Both the position numbers and the translations under genes were made by a program. This document shows positions 52,785 to 61,469 of a stretch of DNA of 64,000 nucleotides, piece by piece. How positions within the stretch are numbered: the first letter of the stretch is position 1; the number at the start of each line of letters is the position of its first letter. The notes beneath the pieces were generated by a model. It was not told the origin of the DNA, did not search any database, and saw only the letters and a program-made list of their open reading frames with translations. The DNA comes from an uncultured Verrucomicrobiota bacterium (lineage in GTDB: Bacteria; Verrucomicrobiota; Kiritimatiellia; CAIVKH01), in assembly GCA_937872895.1 (NCBI GenBank), contig CALMUP010000035.1, positions 1-64,000 on the forward strand, read 5' to 3'.

Positions 52785-53967
52785 CCGTCACATCCTCATT
52801 CTTGATGATCATTTCATGCTCGCGTAGCCAGTTCTCGACGTGGGCGCTATCCTCATCGCGGATATAGCGGGCACGGTTCGGGGGCTGGATTGTGACCGAC
52901 CGCTCCTTCTTGCTGTTCTTGAACCGGACCTTGAAGGTAGCGCCGGTAATCGGGTATTCCGCCGGAAAACCTTTGGCGGGATCGGCCTTGGCGTCCTGCT
53001 CAAACGAAGCGAACACGTCAGAGGAAGAACGGGACATGTAATCATTCCGGGTGACATCCACCTCAAAATCAATGCTGGTAAGTGTGATTGACGTTATGGC
53101 GTCGTCCGTGGCGTGGAGGATCGCCTTCTGCTTGCTGCGAATCGGTTCAAGGTGGTATCTCGGGTTTTCCTTGAAGCCGGCCTTGTCTTCGAACAGGTGG
53201 TGTTCGAATACGTCCCGATAAAGGTTTTTCTGCCACTTGGCGGTCACGTTGGTTCGAAGCTCGCCGTACTCCTGGTTGTACACCACGACATCAATTTTCT
53301 CGGGCCGATAGAAAACGCTGTCGGATCGGTCATCGACACGCCTGCCGTCTCGCTTGAAGGGCTCCCCATGGGCGACGACATACCACAACTCGCCCCCGCG
53401 AACATGACAGGAAATATGGGAGCCCCGACCGCGACTGCGCTTCAGAAAGACCTCGTCAAAGGCGGCCTCCATCGCGGCGCGCACAGATTCCAGAGGGACG
53501 GGCACCGGGCGCGCGGCCTTGGTTGGGGACATGTGGACATACGACTTGGTCTGATCAAGTCGGACATCGAGGTGAAGAGTTTTCAGCAGGTACGGATCGT
53601 GCAGCCACACGAGGATGGCGCAATCGGCTCGGGTCAAGGACTGCGTTAAGTCAATGGGCAGTCCTTCGGCCATGGCGGCTTCGATGATAAGGTTATGTCC
53701 AACTTCGCGGTCCATGTCCCTGATGGTTGCCAGGGCATCATGAAGCTCATCGGGCAGCCCTTCGGGCCGAAAGAACAGTTGCGCGACTTCCGCATAGAAG
53801 GTGTTGTCGGAAGCTTCCTGGTCGCCGTCGATGATCGGCGGGTCGGGGATCGTAATGCCGGCGGCGCTCAATTCCGGCTCATGTTTACGGAACAGAGCCG
53901 TCAGGTGCGCGCGCGACATGGATTTCAGATTGTTGAGGTCGGTGAACCATTTCGTTTGGTATGCCAC
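52768..53967 (-). CDS. Unrecognised 399-residue protein, first gene of the element operon
   Basis: The protein starts GTG after AAGGAGAAAAAGCT and reads MAYQTKWFTDLNNLKSMSRAHLTALFRKHEPEL, with a helical N-terminus, then a mixed alpha/beta body (FYAEVAQLFFRPEGLPDELHDALATIRDMDREVGHNLIIEAA, DVRLDQTKSYVHMSPTKAARPVPVPLESVRAAMEAAFDEVFLKRSRGRGSHISCHVRGGELWYVVAHGEPFKRDGRRV). No catalytic motif is recognised. It is paired with the following 401-residue gene by a 17-base overlap, so the two products probably work together. A novel two-gene module of unknown role. Confidence 0.75.
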   Translation of the reverse strand: MAYQTKWFTDLNNLKSMSRAHLTALFRKHEPELSAAGITIPDPPIIDGDQEASDNTFYAEVAQLFFRPEGLPDELHDALATIRDMDREVGHNLIIEAAMAEGLPIDLTQSLTRADCAILVWLHDPYLLKTLHLDVRLDQTKSYVHMSPTKAARPVPVPLESVRAAMEAAFDEVFLKRSRGRGSHISCHVRGGELWYVVAHGEPFKRDGRRVDDRSDSVFYRPEKIDVVVYNQEYGELRTNVTAKWQKNLYRDVFEHHLFEDKAGFKENPRYHLEPIRSKQKAILHATDDAITSITLTSIDFEVDVTRNDYMSRSSSDVFASFEQDAKADPAKGFPAEYPITGATFKVRFKNSKKERSVTIQPPNRARYIRDEDSAHVENWLREHEMIIKNEDVTDEKAA

Positions 53968-54101
53968 AGCTTTTTCTCCTTATTTGAGAGATATAGATGC
54001 GGTATACGCAATTCCATGTCAAGAAAAAGCAATTTTGTGCTTGTGTCGGCATTTGTATTGGCTATGTTGATCGATGGAATACATGATTCTGCGAGTATAA
54101 A
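53968..54101. promoter_or_regulatory. Divergent promoter region of the two island arms
   Basis: This 134-base A+T-rich gap separates the minus-strand replication arm from the plus-strand restriction arm. On the minus strand TTGACA (complement of 54017-54022) is a candidate -35 about 50 bases before the GTG start. On the plus strand TATAAA directly precedes the hsdS ATG. AAGCA-ATTTTG-TGCTT is a small inverted repeat that could be an operator. There is no ORF in it. Confidence 0.5.
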
Positions 54102-54710
54102 ATGATTAAGAACGTCAAGAAAATGAAAAAAAACGCCCGATTGGGGGACCTGGCGGAAATCAAGGGGGGGTATGCACCTCGGCGGGGCGTGGAGGATGAG
54201 AAGGCGGGTGAGGTGGCCTTTCTGCAGGTCGGTGATTTCAGCGAGGACCGACGGCGGATCGAGAAGGCCCCGACGCACATTAATCCGGAGGGTAGCAATC
54301 CGCGGATGCTTCAGGCGGGTGACGTGCTCTTCTTGGCCAAGGGGCGGAAGCCTTTTGGGTATGCGCTCAATAAGGTCGAGAAGCCGATGATTGCAGCCGG
54401 GTACTTTTTCATCGTGAGGCCATCGGATCGCGTGGTCCCTGAGTATCTGGCTTGGTTCCTCTCTCTGGAGAATACACGGCGTCATCTGTTGAAGGAGGCG
54501 GGGGGCGGCACGCATATGCCGGTGGTTCGCAGAGATGTTTTGGAGAGCATCGAGATTCCGCTTCCGTCCCTTGAGGTGCAGCGGGCTGTCGTCGAGCTGG
54601 CTGAACTTATGGAAGAGGAAGCGGACTTATTGGAGAAGATGAAACGGCTGCGGGCGCAGCTGGTGGGTGGGATGTTGAGGCAACTGATTGAAGAAGGAGA
54701 TGCGCAATGA
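54102..54710 (+). CDS. hsdS: Half-size type I restriction specificity subunit (HsdS-like)
   Basis: The 202-residue protein has one target-recognition domain (LGDLAEIKGGYAPRRGVEDEKAGEVAFLQVGDFSED, MLQAGDVLFLAKGRKPFGYALNKVEKPMIAAGYFFIVRPSDRVVPEYLAWFLS) and one conserved helix (PLPSLEVQRAVVELAELMEEEADLLEKMKRLRAQLVGGML). A full HsdS has two of each (about 400 residues), so this half-subunit may dimerise to read a palindromic target, as in some known systems. It overlaps hsdM by ATGA. A second, full-length HsdS is encoded at 60216. Confidence 0.85.
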   Translation: MIKNVKKMKKNARLGDLAEIKGGYAPRRGVEDEKAGEVAFLQVGDFSEDRRRIEKAPTHINPEGSNPRMLQAGDVLFLAKGRKPFGYALNKVEKPMIAAGYFFIVRPSDRVVPEYLAWFLSLENTRRHLLKEAGGGTHMPVVRRDVLESIEIPLPSLEVQRAVVELAELMEEEADLLEKMKRLRAQLVGGMLRQLIEEGDAQ

Positions 54711-56209
54711 ATGATAAGGCAATCAAGGATGAAATTTTCAACGTGGTGTGGGCGGCGTGTGACACCTTCCGGGGGGTCATCGATCCTTCCCAGTACAAGG
54801 ACTACGTTTTGACCATGCTTTTCGTGAAGTACCTGAGCGATATCCGCAAGTCGAAAGCAGCGGAGTATTCGGGAAAGTACCAGAACGACCCCGTGCGGGT
54901 GGAGCGTGCGCTGGCGCGAGAGAGGTTCATCCTCCCGGAGGACTGCACCTTTGATTACCTATACGCGCACCGAAACGACAACGAAATTGGACAGACCATC
55001 AACGCGGTCTTGGAGAAGATCGAGGATGGTAACAAGGCCAAGCTTCATAATGTGTTTCGGAACATCGATTTCAACAGCGAGGCGAACCTCGGAAAAGCTC
55101 GCCAGCGTAACCAGCGCCTCAAAACCCTGCTCGAGGATTTCAATGAGCTGGACCTGCGACCCGAGCGCGTCGGACACATGGACATCATTGGTGATGTCTA
55201 TGAGTACTTGATTGCTCGCTTTGCCGCGCAGGCAGGGAAAAAGGCTGGAGAATTTTACACGCCGGCCGAGGTGTCGGAAACGTTGGCCCGTTTGGTCGCG
55301 CCCGAGTCGGGCGACCGGATCTGTGACCCGACCTGCGGTTCCGGCTCTCTCCTGATCAAGGCCGCGAAACAGGTGGGGTCTCGCGATTTCTCTCTGGCGG
55401 GGCAGGAAATGAACGGCAGCACGTGGGCGCTCTGCAAGATGAATATGTTCCTGCACGACGTGGACGCCGCTCGCATCGAATGGGAAGACACAATCCGCCA
55501 TCCGCTTCTGATAGAAGGCGATGCGCTGATCAAGTACGACGTGGTTGTCGCCAACCCTCCCTTCAGTTTGGACAAGTGGGGCCAGGAGATCGCCGCCAAC
55601 GACAAGTACCAGCGGTTCACGCGTGGGGTGCCGCCGAAAAGCAAGGGCGACTGGGCCTTCATTCTTCACATGCTGTCCACTGCGGTGGAGGGGAAGGGCC
55701 GAGTGGGCGTCGTTGTACCGCATGGGGTGCTGTTCCGGGGCGGCCAGGAGGGCGCAATTCGAAAGGCCGTTATTCAGGAAAATATGCTCGCCGGTGTGGT
55801 GGGATTGCCTTCCAACCTGTTCTACGGGGCCGGAATTCCAGCAGCCTTGTTGATCTTTGACAAGAGTCGCAAGCATGCCGACAAGGATAAGGTGCTGTTC
55901 ATCGACGCATCACGTGAATACGAGCAAGGGACCAACCAGAACAAGCTGCGCCCGGAGGATATCAACAAGATCATCGATACCTTCCATACCCGAAAGGAAA
56001 TCGAGAAGTACTCGCACCTCGCCACCTATGCGGAGATCGAGGAGAACGAGTTCAATCTGAACATCCCCCGTTACGTCGATACCTTCGAGCCGGAGCCTGA
56101 GGTGGATATCGCTGCCGTGCAGAAGGAAATCGAAGACCTGGAGGCGAAGCTGACGGAGACCAGAGCGAAGATGGACGGCTATCTGAAAGAGCTGGGGTTC
56201 ATCAAGTAG
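54707..56209 (+). CDS. hsdM: Type I restriction system DNA adenine methyltransferase
   Basis: The 500-residue HsdM has an N-terminal helical domain (VWAACDTFRGVIDPSQYKDYVLTMLFVKYLSD), SAM motif I in ICDPTCGSGSLLIKAA (near residue 206) and catalytic motif IV VVANPPFSLDKWG (NPPF near 282). A C-terminal coiled coil (VQKEIEDLEAKLTETRAKMDGYLKELG) contacts HsdS. It makes N6-methyladenine within the target read by HsdS and protects host DNA. Overlaps the half hsdS by ATGA; nine bases before the PLD gene. Confidence 0.95.
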   Translation: MNDKAIKDEIFNVVWAACDTFRGVIDPSQYKDYVLTMLFVKYLSDIRKSKAAEYSGKYQNDPVRVERALARERFILPEDCTFDYLYAHRNDNEIGQTINAVLEKIEDGNKAKLHNVFRNIDFNSEANLGKARQRNQRLKTLLEDFNELDLRPERVGHMDIIGDVYEYLIARFAAQAGKKAGEFYTPAEVSETLARLVAPESGDRICDPTCGSGSLLIKAAKQVGSRDFSLAGQEMNGSTWALCKMNMFLHDVDAARIEWEDTIRHPLLIEGDALIKYDVVVANPPFSLDKWGQEIAANDKYQRFTRGVPPKSKGDWAFILHMLSTAVEGKGRVGVVVPHGVLFRGGQEGAIRKAVIQENMLAGVVGLPSNLFYGAGIPAALLIFDKSRKHADKDKVLFIDASREYEQGTNQNKLRPEDINKIIDTFHTRKEIEKYSHLATYAEIEENEFNLNIPRYVDTFEPEPEVDIAAVQKEIEDLEAKLTETRAKMDGYLKELGFIK

Positions 56210-56218
56210 AGATACGCC

Positions 56219-58588
56219 ATGCCGGTCGAATCCATAAAATTGTCAGACTTTTTCGGGAGCATCAAAAAACCGAGGTATGTTCTGGGCACGACGTACACGC
56301 TGAGCCTGGCGTTCTTCGAGTCGGTGGTGTTTCCGTATATCGACCGGTCCCGGTTGCGCTCGTGTTTTATTATTGCCGACAAGATTGGGTATCAGCGCGC
56401 GATTTCAGAGGCCGCCGCCCTGCAAAGCGCGGGGAATGGTTACATGGTCGCGCCAGCACCAAGGTCGGGCTGTTTTCATCCCAAGGTTTGGCTCGTGATC
56501 GGTGAGTCGGAAATGGCGATGCTCGTGGGTAGCGGCAATCTGACGCAATCGGGCTTTATGGTGAATGCCGAGTACTTTGACTCGGTCTTCATCAGCAAAG
56601 AGGAGCCTGCCGATGAGCGCCTCGTGCGCGACATAGAATCGTTTGTGGCCGGGCTGGCCGGTATGTGGGGCGAGGGCAATTCTGCGGGGTCGCTGTATGT
56701 GGAGACTCTCGATCAGATTCGGCGCGCTATAACTGTGTTTCGCGGCGGCCAAGCCGAAGAAGCGGTCCCCCGGCTGATCCACTCTTTTTCCGGAAAGCTG
56801 ATCGACGGACTGCCGGAAGTGCCAGACTGCACGGAGCTGTATGCGGCAGCCCCATTCTTTGGCGGGAAGGACGACGGTCTCCGCTTGCTGGCAAGCCGGT
56901 ATCCCAAAGCAAAGTTGCACGTGTTTCCGGCCGTTCACGGCGCGGAAGCTACAGACTTGCCTATTACCAAGGTGAAGGAGGAATTTAAGCCGAAGACGCT
57001 GGCAACGCTGCGCGTTCCCGGAAAGGCGCGTCCGCTCGCGCATCTGAAGCTGTACGGCATCAAAGGCTCATCCGCATCCTGGATGTACTGCACCAGTGCC
57101 AACTGCACGGCAGCAGCGTGGTCGGGACCGAACGTCGAGGCCGGGCTGCTCCGCCCGGTCGGTGGGACCGTGCTGAAAGAGTACTTTCGCGCTGATAAGA
57201 CGAAACTCCCGTCCGGTGAGCTTGAGTACAGCGGCGAATCGGACTCCGTGAATAACTTCTCTCTGACAGCATCGGAATCTGGGCTCGGGTTGGAACTTGT
57301 CGCGGCCGGGTCCGAACGTGATCGCCTGCCGATTACCGATGTCCGCCTGACGGTGCGGGTTGGAAGCCACTCGGCGGTTTTTGCCGCGAAGACGCTGTTC
57401 GCGGGTCACGGTACGGAGCATGTGTCGTGGGACAGCTTCGTTGGGTGGCACAGGACCCGGAACATGGCGGTCTGCCTAGAGCTCATCGCGAAGGACAAGG
57501 CCGGCAAGCCAGTCTCGGCAGCGTGTTTTGTCGAAAACCGCATGCTGTTGACCGCCGACCCAATCCACCGGAGTGCCTGGCGTGGTGCTCTGGCTTTGCT
57601 CGACAGTGAGTCAATGCCTGACCTCTCCGATATTGCCGCCATATTTACCCTTGTGGGTAACATTTTCGATGGCCGCATCATCACCAGATCGGTGTCGGTA
57701 CGGGATAGTGACAGCGACGATATCGAGCCCGATGAAGAGGAGGAATCGAGTGTCCATGTGGCTATCTGGCCGCCGCAGCCGGTACATCATGACCTTCAGC
57801 GACAACTAGGGACGACGGGCATCGGTCAACTCCAGTGGTGTCAGAGAATCCTGCAGACATTCCTGAAGCCGGAGTCGGCGCAAGAGGGAAGGCCCAAGGT
57901 CGAGGTGCACGAAACGGCGGATGATGCAGATGACGAGGAATCGGCCGAGATAGAAGCGGCCAGGGAGGCCGAGCGCGAGCAGCTTCAGCGATTGGCCGAC
58001 CGCATCTGGAGCAAGGCGGAGAAAGATTATGGGAGGCTGACGAACCGACTACTGACACTCGAGCCGGATGAAAAGGTCGCGGAGAATCTTTGGCCGGCGG
58101 CCGTCTTTGTGTTTCTGGCGACGATGGCCGTTCGGCGGGCCGCTAGCCGTATGGCCAATAATGTCGGTGACATACCGGCCGCCGCAGCGTTGGCGAATGA
58201 GTTCCTGTATCTGATGGTCAATCCGCGGGAGCAGCATGAAAACTTCTGCTGCTCCCGGGACATGCGGTACCGGCATACGACGTTTCCGCCGCTATCCAAG
58301 GACCTCCGCGATGAGTTCAACATCACAATTCACCCGGACCTGTCTACCGTCATGCTGGCTGTGGTGGCCCAGAAGAAGATGCGGGAGGCGCCGAATGGCG
58401 AGTACCCGCTCCTCTGGCCCCGCCTCCTCGGCGAGGTGGTCGGAGAGGGCTTTAATTGGGACGAGGGTGCCGTTGAAACCTGTCGCCATGTGTGGCGTCA
58501 GTACCTACGCGAAGACACGTCAAAGGAAACGGACGAAGAGTTCATGGATACCCTGCTTTGGCTGAAAACGACAAGGAATCCGTTGTGA
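56219..58588 (+). CDS. Phospholipase D-fold protein with two HKD motifs, part of the R-M island
   Basis: The 789-residue protein has two PLD half-sites: HPKVWLVIGE...LVGSGNLTQSGF (His87, Lys89, GSGNLT 104-109) and HLKLYGIKGSS...CTSANCTAAAWSG (His275, Lys277, 292-297). Both active halves look intact apart from variant Asp positions, as in many PLD nucleases. The rest (about 310-789) has a beta-rich part, a Glu/Asp-rich linker (near 505-595), and a helical C-terminus. Its stop overlaps the next gene (GTGA). In DISARM and other defence systems PLD proteins are thought to be nucleases; here a nuclease role is inferred. Confidence 0.82.
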   Translation: MPVESIKLSDFFGSIKKPRYVLGTTYTLSLAFFESVVFPYIDRSRLRSCFIIADKIGYQRAISEAAALQSAGNGYMVAPAPRSGCFHPKVWLVIGESEMAMLVGSGNLTQSGFMVNAEYFDSVFISKEEPADERLVRDIESFVAGLAGMWGEGNSAGSLYVETLDQIRRAITVFRGGQAEEAVPRLIHSFSGKLIDGLPEVPDCTELYAAAPFFGGKDDGLRLLASRYPKAKLHVFPAVHGAEATDLPITKVKEEFKPKTLATLRVPGKARPLAHLKLYGIKGSSASWMYCTSANCTAAAWSGPNVEAGLLRPVGGTVLKEYFRADKTKLPSGELEYSGESDSVNNFSLTASESGLGLELVAAGSERDRLPITDVRLTVRVGSHSAVFAAKTLFAGHGTEHVSWDSFVGWHRTRNMAVCLELIAKDKAGKPVSAACFVENRMLLTADPIHRSAWRGALALLDSESMPDLSDIAAIFTLVGNIFDGRIITRSVSVRDSDSDDIEPDEEEESSVHVAIWPPQPVHHDLQRQLGTTGIGQLQWCQRILQTFLKPESAQEGRPKVEVHETADDADDEESAEIEAAREAEREQLQRLADRIWSKAEKDYGRLTNRLLTLEPDEKVAENLWPAAVFVFLATMAVRRAASRMANNVGDIPAAAALANEFLYLMVNPREQHENFCCSRDMRYRHTTFPPLSKDLRDEFNITIHPDLSTVMLAVVAQKKMREAPNGEYPLLWPRLLGEVVGEGFNWDEGAVETCRHVWRQYLREDTSKETDEEFMDTLLWLKTTRNPL

Positions 58589-60213
58589 GTAACATGCCCA
58601 AATATCCTTTCCTGACGATGGACTTCTCGCCGCGCGGTGGCGGTATCGATTTCCTCGGGCTGCGCTATGTGAACCTTCACATGGTCGGCAATTACCTGAT
58701 TCCTGAGCTGAACAACGTTACCCGTGATATGGGCATATTCTTCCTCGGTGCCTGGGTTCCGTGGAAGTTCCGCCAACTTAGCGGTGAAGACAACTTCACA
58801 CCGAAGCAATACCGAGCTTTTCGAGAGAAGGCCGAGGTGGCCATCTCTCTGAATATGCGCGATGAAGCCCCCGCCGCTCAGAAATTCGGCAATACCCGCA
58901 ACCGCGTCGGCGTGACCCAGAATTGCCGGTTGCCGGGGCCTTTGACTTTCAAGGCGGCATCGCGCAGACCTCAGAACAGCTTCTATGCGGCAGCCATTTA
59001 TGGACCGGCGCTCGTGGCCTTGCACTGCGTGGACTCCTACGATGTCCGGGCCAGGGATGGTGTGTACCTGAATATCGCCACCGCATCCCCCGATCCCGAT
59101 ACGCGAACGATTGTGGAGACGGTGGACGCGGCGCTCCGCGAATCGGATGCTTACGATAAGCTGGCGTCGCTGGAGGACGAGGCATTCACGGAAGAGGAGG
59201 TGGACGAACTCGGCCGCAACGGACTAGCGCCACCCTGTTACCGGCACCAGCGCTTCAATGCGCTCAAGCCACTTTTCCAGAAGAAGCTGCTGCCGGCAGA
59301 CGCCAATGCCCGCGGCTATGCACGTACGCGGACAACCCGTCTTCTTCTGGCGACTCTGGAACAGCACGATGGCCAAACGAGCGATGAAATCCGCAATGCC
59401 TGGTACACCGGGCACTTTGGTGATGGTTCTGTTCTGCGGTTGGCCGATGAGGATCTCGAAGACATGCGGCAGTACTGGTCACACTTCATGGCGCGCCAGT
59501 ACCAGCGGTATGCCATTGAATTGATGCTGTGGTGTTTTGAAACCGCGCTTGTGAACGGTTGCCGCTCGATTGAGGAGGCTGTGGATTACTGGGTCACGCG
59601 AAGTCACGACGCAGGCCAGGCGCTGCCCGTCACCTTCCGACAGATGATCGATGATGTCGCCGGCAAGCTTAAGAAGGATGACGACCAAGCCACCTCGAGG
59701 GCATGGAACGACTCAGTTCACGGCGAACATGAGCGGTTCGAATTCGTGTATGAAGCGCATGGTGATGAGGGGTGCGTACATGCGCTTCGTATGTGTGCCG
59801 GGTGGTACTGGCGGATGCTTCGTTGGGATAATTCCGGGCCGTACAAACACCTGATGACCCTGGGAGATTCGGACCGCATGAGCATGAGTTGGTTTATCGA
59901 GTGGCTTCAGAAGCGGCAGGAACTGCCGATCCGGGACTTCCTCAAGGATGTCTTTTCGGACTTGGTGTTTTCCCAGCATATGCGGATCGCATTGTCGCGA
60001 TTCGACGGGCGGGCGCAGCGGTTGCGATTTGTCCTCGGTGACAACGGTATCGAGGCGACGGTCAGTGCGCGCGGCGACCTCGGCAATCTCCGGCTCCCGT
60101 GGATGCCGGACCGGCTGGATACGTTGATTGAACTTCTATGTGATGTCGATGTGTTGAAGCTGGATGAGAATGGAGTGGTGAGTCTAGGGCGTAGAGCAAG
60201 CGGGGTGAAGTAA
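58585..60213 (+). CDS. Unrecognised 542-residue protein coupled to the PLD protein
   Basis: GTG 58585 overlaps the PLD stop (GTGA) with AAGGA upstream; the sequence starts MSNMPKYPFLTMDFSPRGGGIDFLGLRYVNLHMVGNYLIPELNNVTRDMGIFFLGAWVPWKFRQ. Further segments are mostly helical (NALKPLFQKKLLPADANARGYARTRTTRLLLATLEQHDGQTSDEIRNAWYTGHF, FMARQYQRYAIELMLWCFETALVNGCRSIEEAVDYWV). No known catalytic or membrane motif was found. The tight coupling suggests it forms a complex with the PLD protein. Only three bases precede full hsdS. Confidence 0.78.
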   Translation: MSNMPKYPFLTMDFSPRGGGIDFLGLRYVNLHMVGNYLIPELNNVTRDMGIFFLGAWVPWKFRQLSGEDNFTPKQYRAFREKAEVAISLNMRDEAPAAQKFGNTRNRVGVTQNCRLPGPLTFKAASRRPQNSFYAAAIYGPALVALHCVDSYDVRARDGVYLNIATASPDPDTRTIVETVDAALRESDAYDKLASLEDEAFTEEEVDELGRNGLAPPCYRHQRFNALKPLFQKKLLPADANARGYARTRTTRLLLATLEQHDGQTSDEIRNAWYTGHFGDGSVLRLADEDLEDMRQYWSHFMARQYQRYAIELMLWCFETALVNGCRSIEEAVDYWVTRSHDAGQALPVTFRQMIDDVAGKLKKDDDQATSRAWNDSVHGEHERFEFVYEAHGDEGCVHALRMCAGWYWRMLRWDNSGPYKHLMTLGDSDRMSMSWFIEWLQKRQELPIRDFLKDVFSDLVFSQHMRIALSRFDGRAQRLRFVLGDNGIEATVSARGDLGNLRLPWMPDRLDTLIELLCDVDVLKLDENGVVSLGRRASGVK

Positions 60214-60215
60214 TC

Positions 60216-61469
60216 ATGAATGATCCGAACGAAAATAGGCCAGGGTATAGGAAGACGAAGGTGGGGTGGATTCCGGAAGAGTGGGAGTGCACGACATTAG
60301 GTATAATGGCCGCGCCTTTTCGCGCCGGCGTTAGCGTGAATGCGGATGACAGGCCTGCCCGTGACGGCGAGTGCGGCGTGCTCAAGACAAGCTGCGTATA
60401 CAGCGGAGTCTTCAATCCTCAAGAAAACAAGGTTGTGAAAACCGAAGAGATCGATCGTGTGCGTGTTCCAGTCCAAAGAGGCTGCGTGATAATGAGTCGT
60501 ATGAATACGCCGACTCTAGTGGGCGCTAATGCATACGTGGACCAAGACTGGCCTACGATGTTTTTGCCCGATCGACTCTGGCTTATAAAACCAGAGAATG
60601 ATAGTCGAGATGATCCGATATGGTTCGGCTATTTGATGAATGCAACCATCGTACGGAATGCTGTCGCTGCTCGTGCAACCGGAACAAGCGGAAGCATGAA
60701 GAATGTCACACAAGAAGATGTGCGACGTATCCATGTGCCTAGACCACAAAAGGAGGAGCAGATAGCGATGTCGTTATTGCTCTTGTTGTGGGGGCAATCT
60801 ATAGCATGCGTTGAAGAAATGCTGAAAGCCAAAAAGCTGCGCAAGAAGGGGCTTATGCAGCAGCTCCTTACTGGCAAGAGCCGCCTGCCGGGTTTCGCGG
60901 GAGAGTGGAAGGAAAGGCGTCTTGGCGACCTGTTTACAGAACGCAGAGAAACAGGCCGATGCGATCTGCCCCTATTGGCAATAACCGGAAGCAAGGGCAT
61001 TGTTCCAGCCGTTGATCTCGACCGAAAGGATGCATCAAATCAGGATAAATCCAAATATTTGAGAATCTGCCCAGGAGATATCGGATATAACACTATGCGC
61101 ATGTGGCAAGGCGTCAACGCCGTTTCGTCTCTGGAAGGTATTGTGAGTCCTGCCTATACGATTTGTACTCCCAAGGATTATACGCATGTTGGTTTCATGG
61201 GCCACTTTTTCAAGTATCAGTTCGTGGTACATCAATTCTGGCGACACTCACAAGGGCTTGTCGATGATACGCTCAGTCTAAAGTACCACAATTTTGCCTG
61301 CATAAAGCTCTATGTGCCGGAGAAGGAAGAGCAGGAAGCCATTGCACTTATCCTAGACGCCGCAGACGAAGAGATCGCCGCCGAAGAGCGACGTCTACTC
61401 GCCCTGCAGGATCAGAAACGCGGCCTGATGCAGAAACTCTTAACTGGGGAAGTGAGGGTGAAGGTATGA
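60216..61469 (+). CDS. hsdS: Full-length type I restriction specificity subunit
   Basis: The 417-residue HsdS has two TRDs, the first with YRKTKVGWIPEEWECTTLG at its start and the second with LPGFAGEWKERRLGDLFTERRETG, each followed by a conserved helix: PRPQKEEQIAMSLLLLLWGQSIACVEEMLKAKKLRKKGLMQQLLTGK and VPEKEEQEAIALILDAADEEIAAEERRLLALQDQKRGLMQKLLTGE. It gives bipartite sequence recognition. Its stop overlaps the coiled-coil gene by ATGA. It coexists with the half-size HsdS at 54102, so the locus may have two specificities. Confidence 0.93.
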   Translation: MNDPNENRPGYRKTKVGWIPEEWECTTLGIMAAPFRAGVSVNADDRPARDGECGVLKTSCVYSGVFNPQENKVVKTEEIDRVRVPVQRGCVIMSRMNTPTLVGANAYVDQDWPTMFLPDRLWLIKPENDSRDDPIWFGYLMNATIVRNAVAARATGTSGSMKNVTQEDVRRIHVPRPQKEEQIAMSLLLLLWGQSIACVEEMLKAKKLRKKGLMQQLLTGKSRLPGFAGEWKERRLGDLFTERRETGRCDLPLLAITGSKGIVPAVDLDRKDASNQDKSKYLRICPGDIGYNTMRMWQGVNAVSSLEGIVSPAYTICTPKDYTHVGFMGHFFKYQFVVHQFWRHSQGLVDDTLSLKYHNFACIKLYVPEKEEQEAIALILDAADEEIAAEERRLLALQDQKRGLMQKLLTGEVRVKV

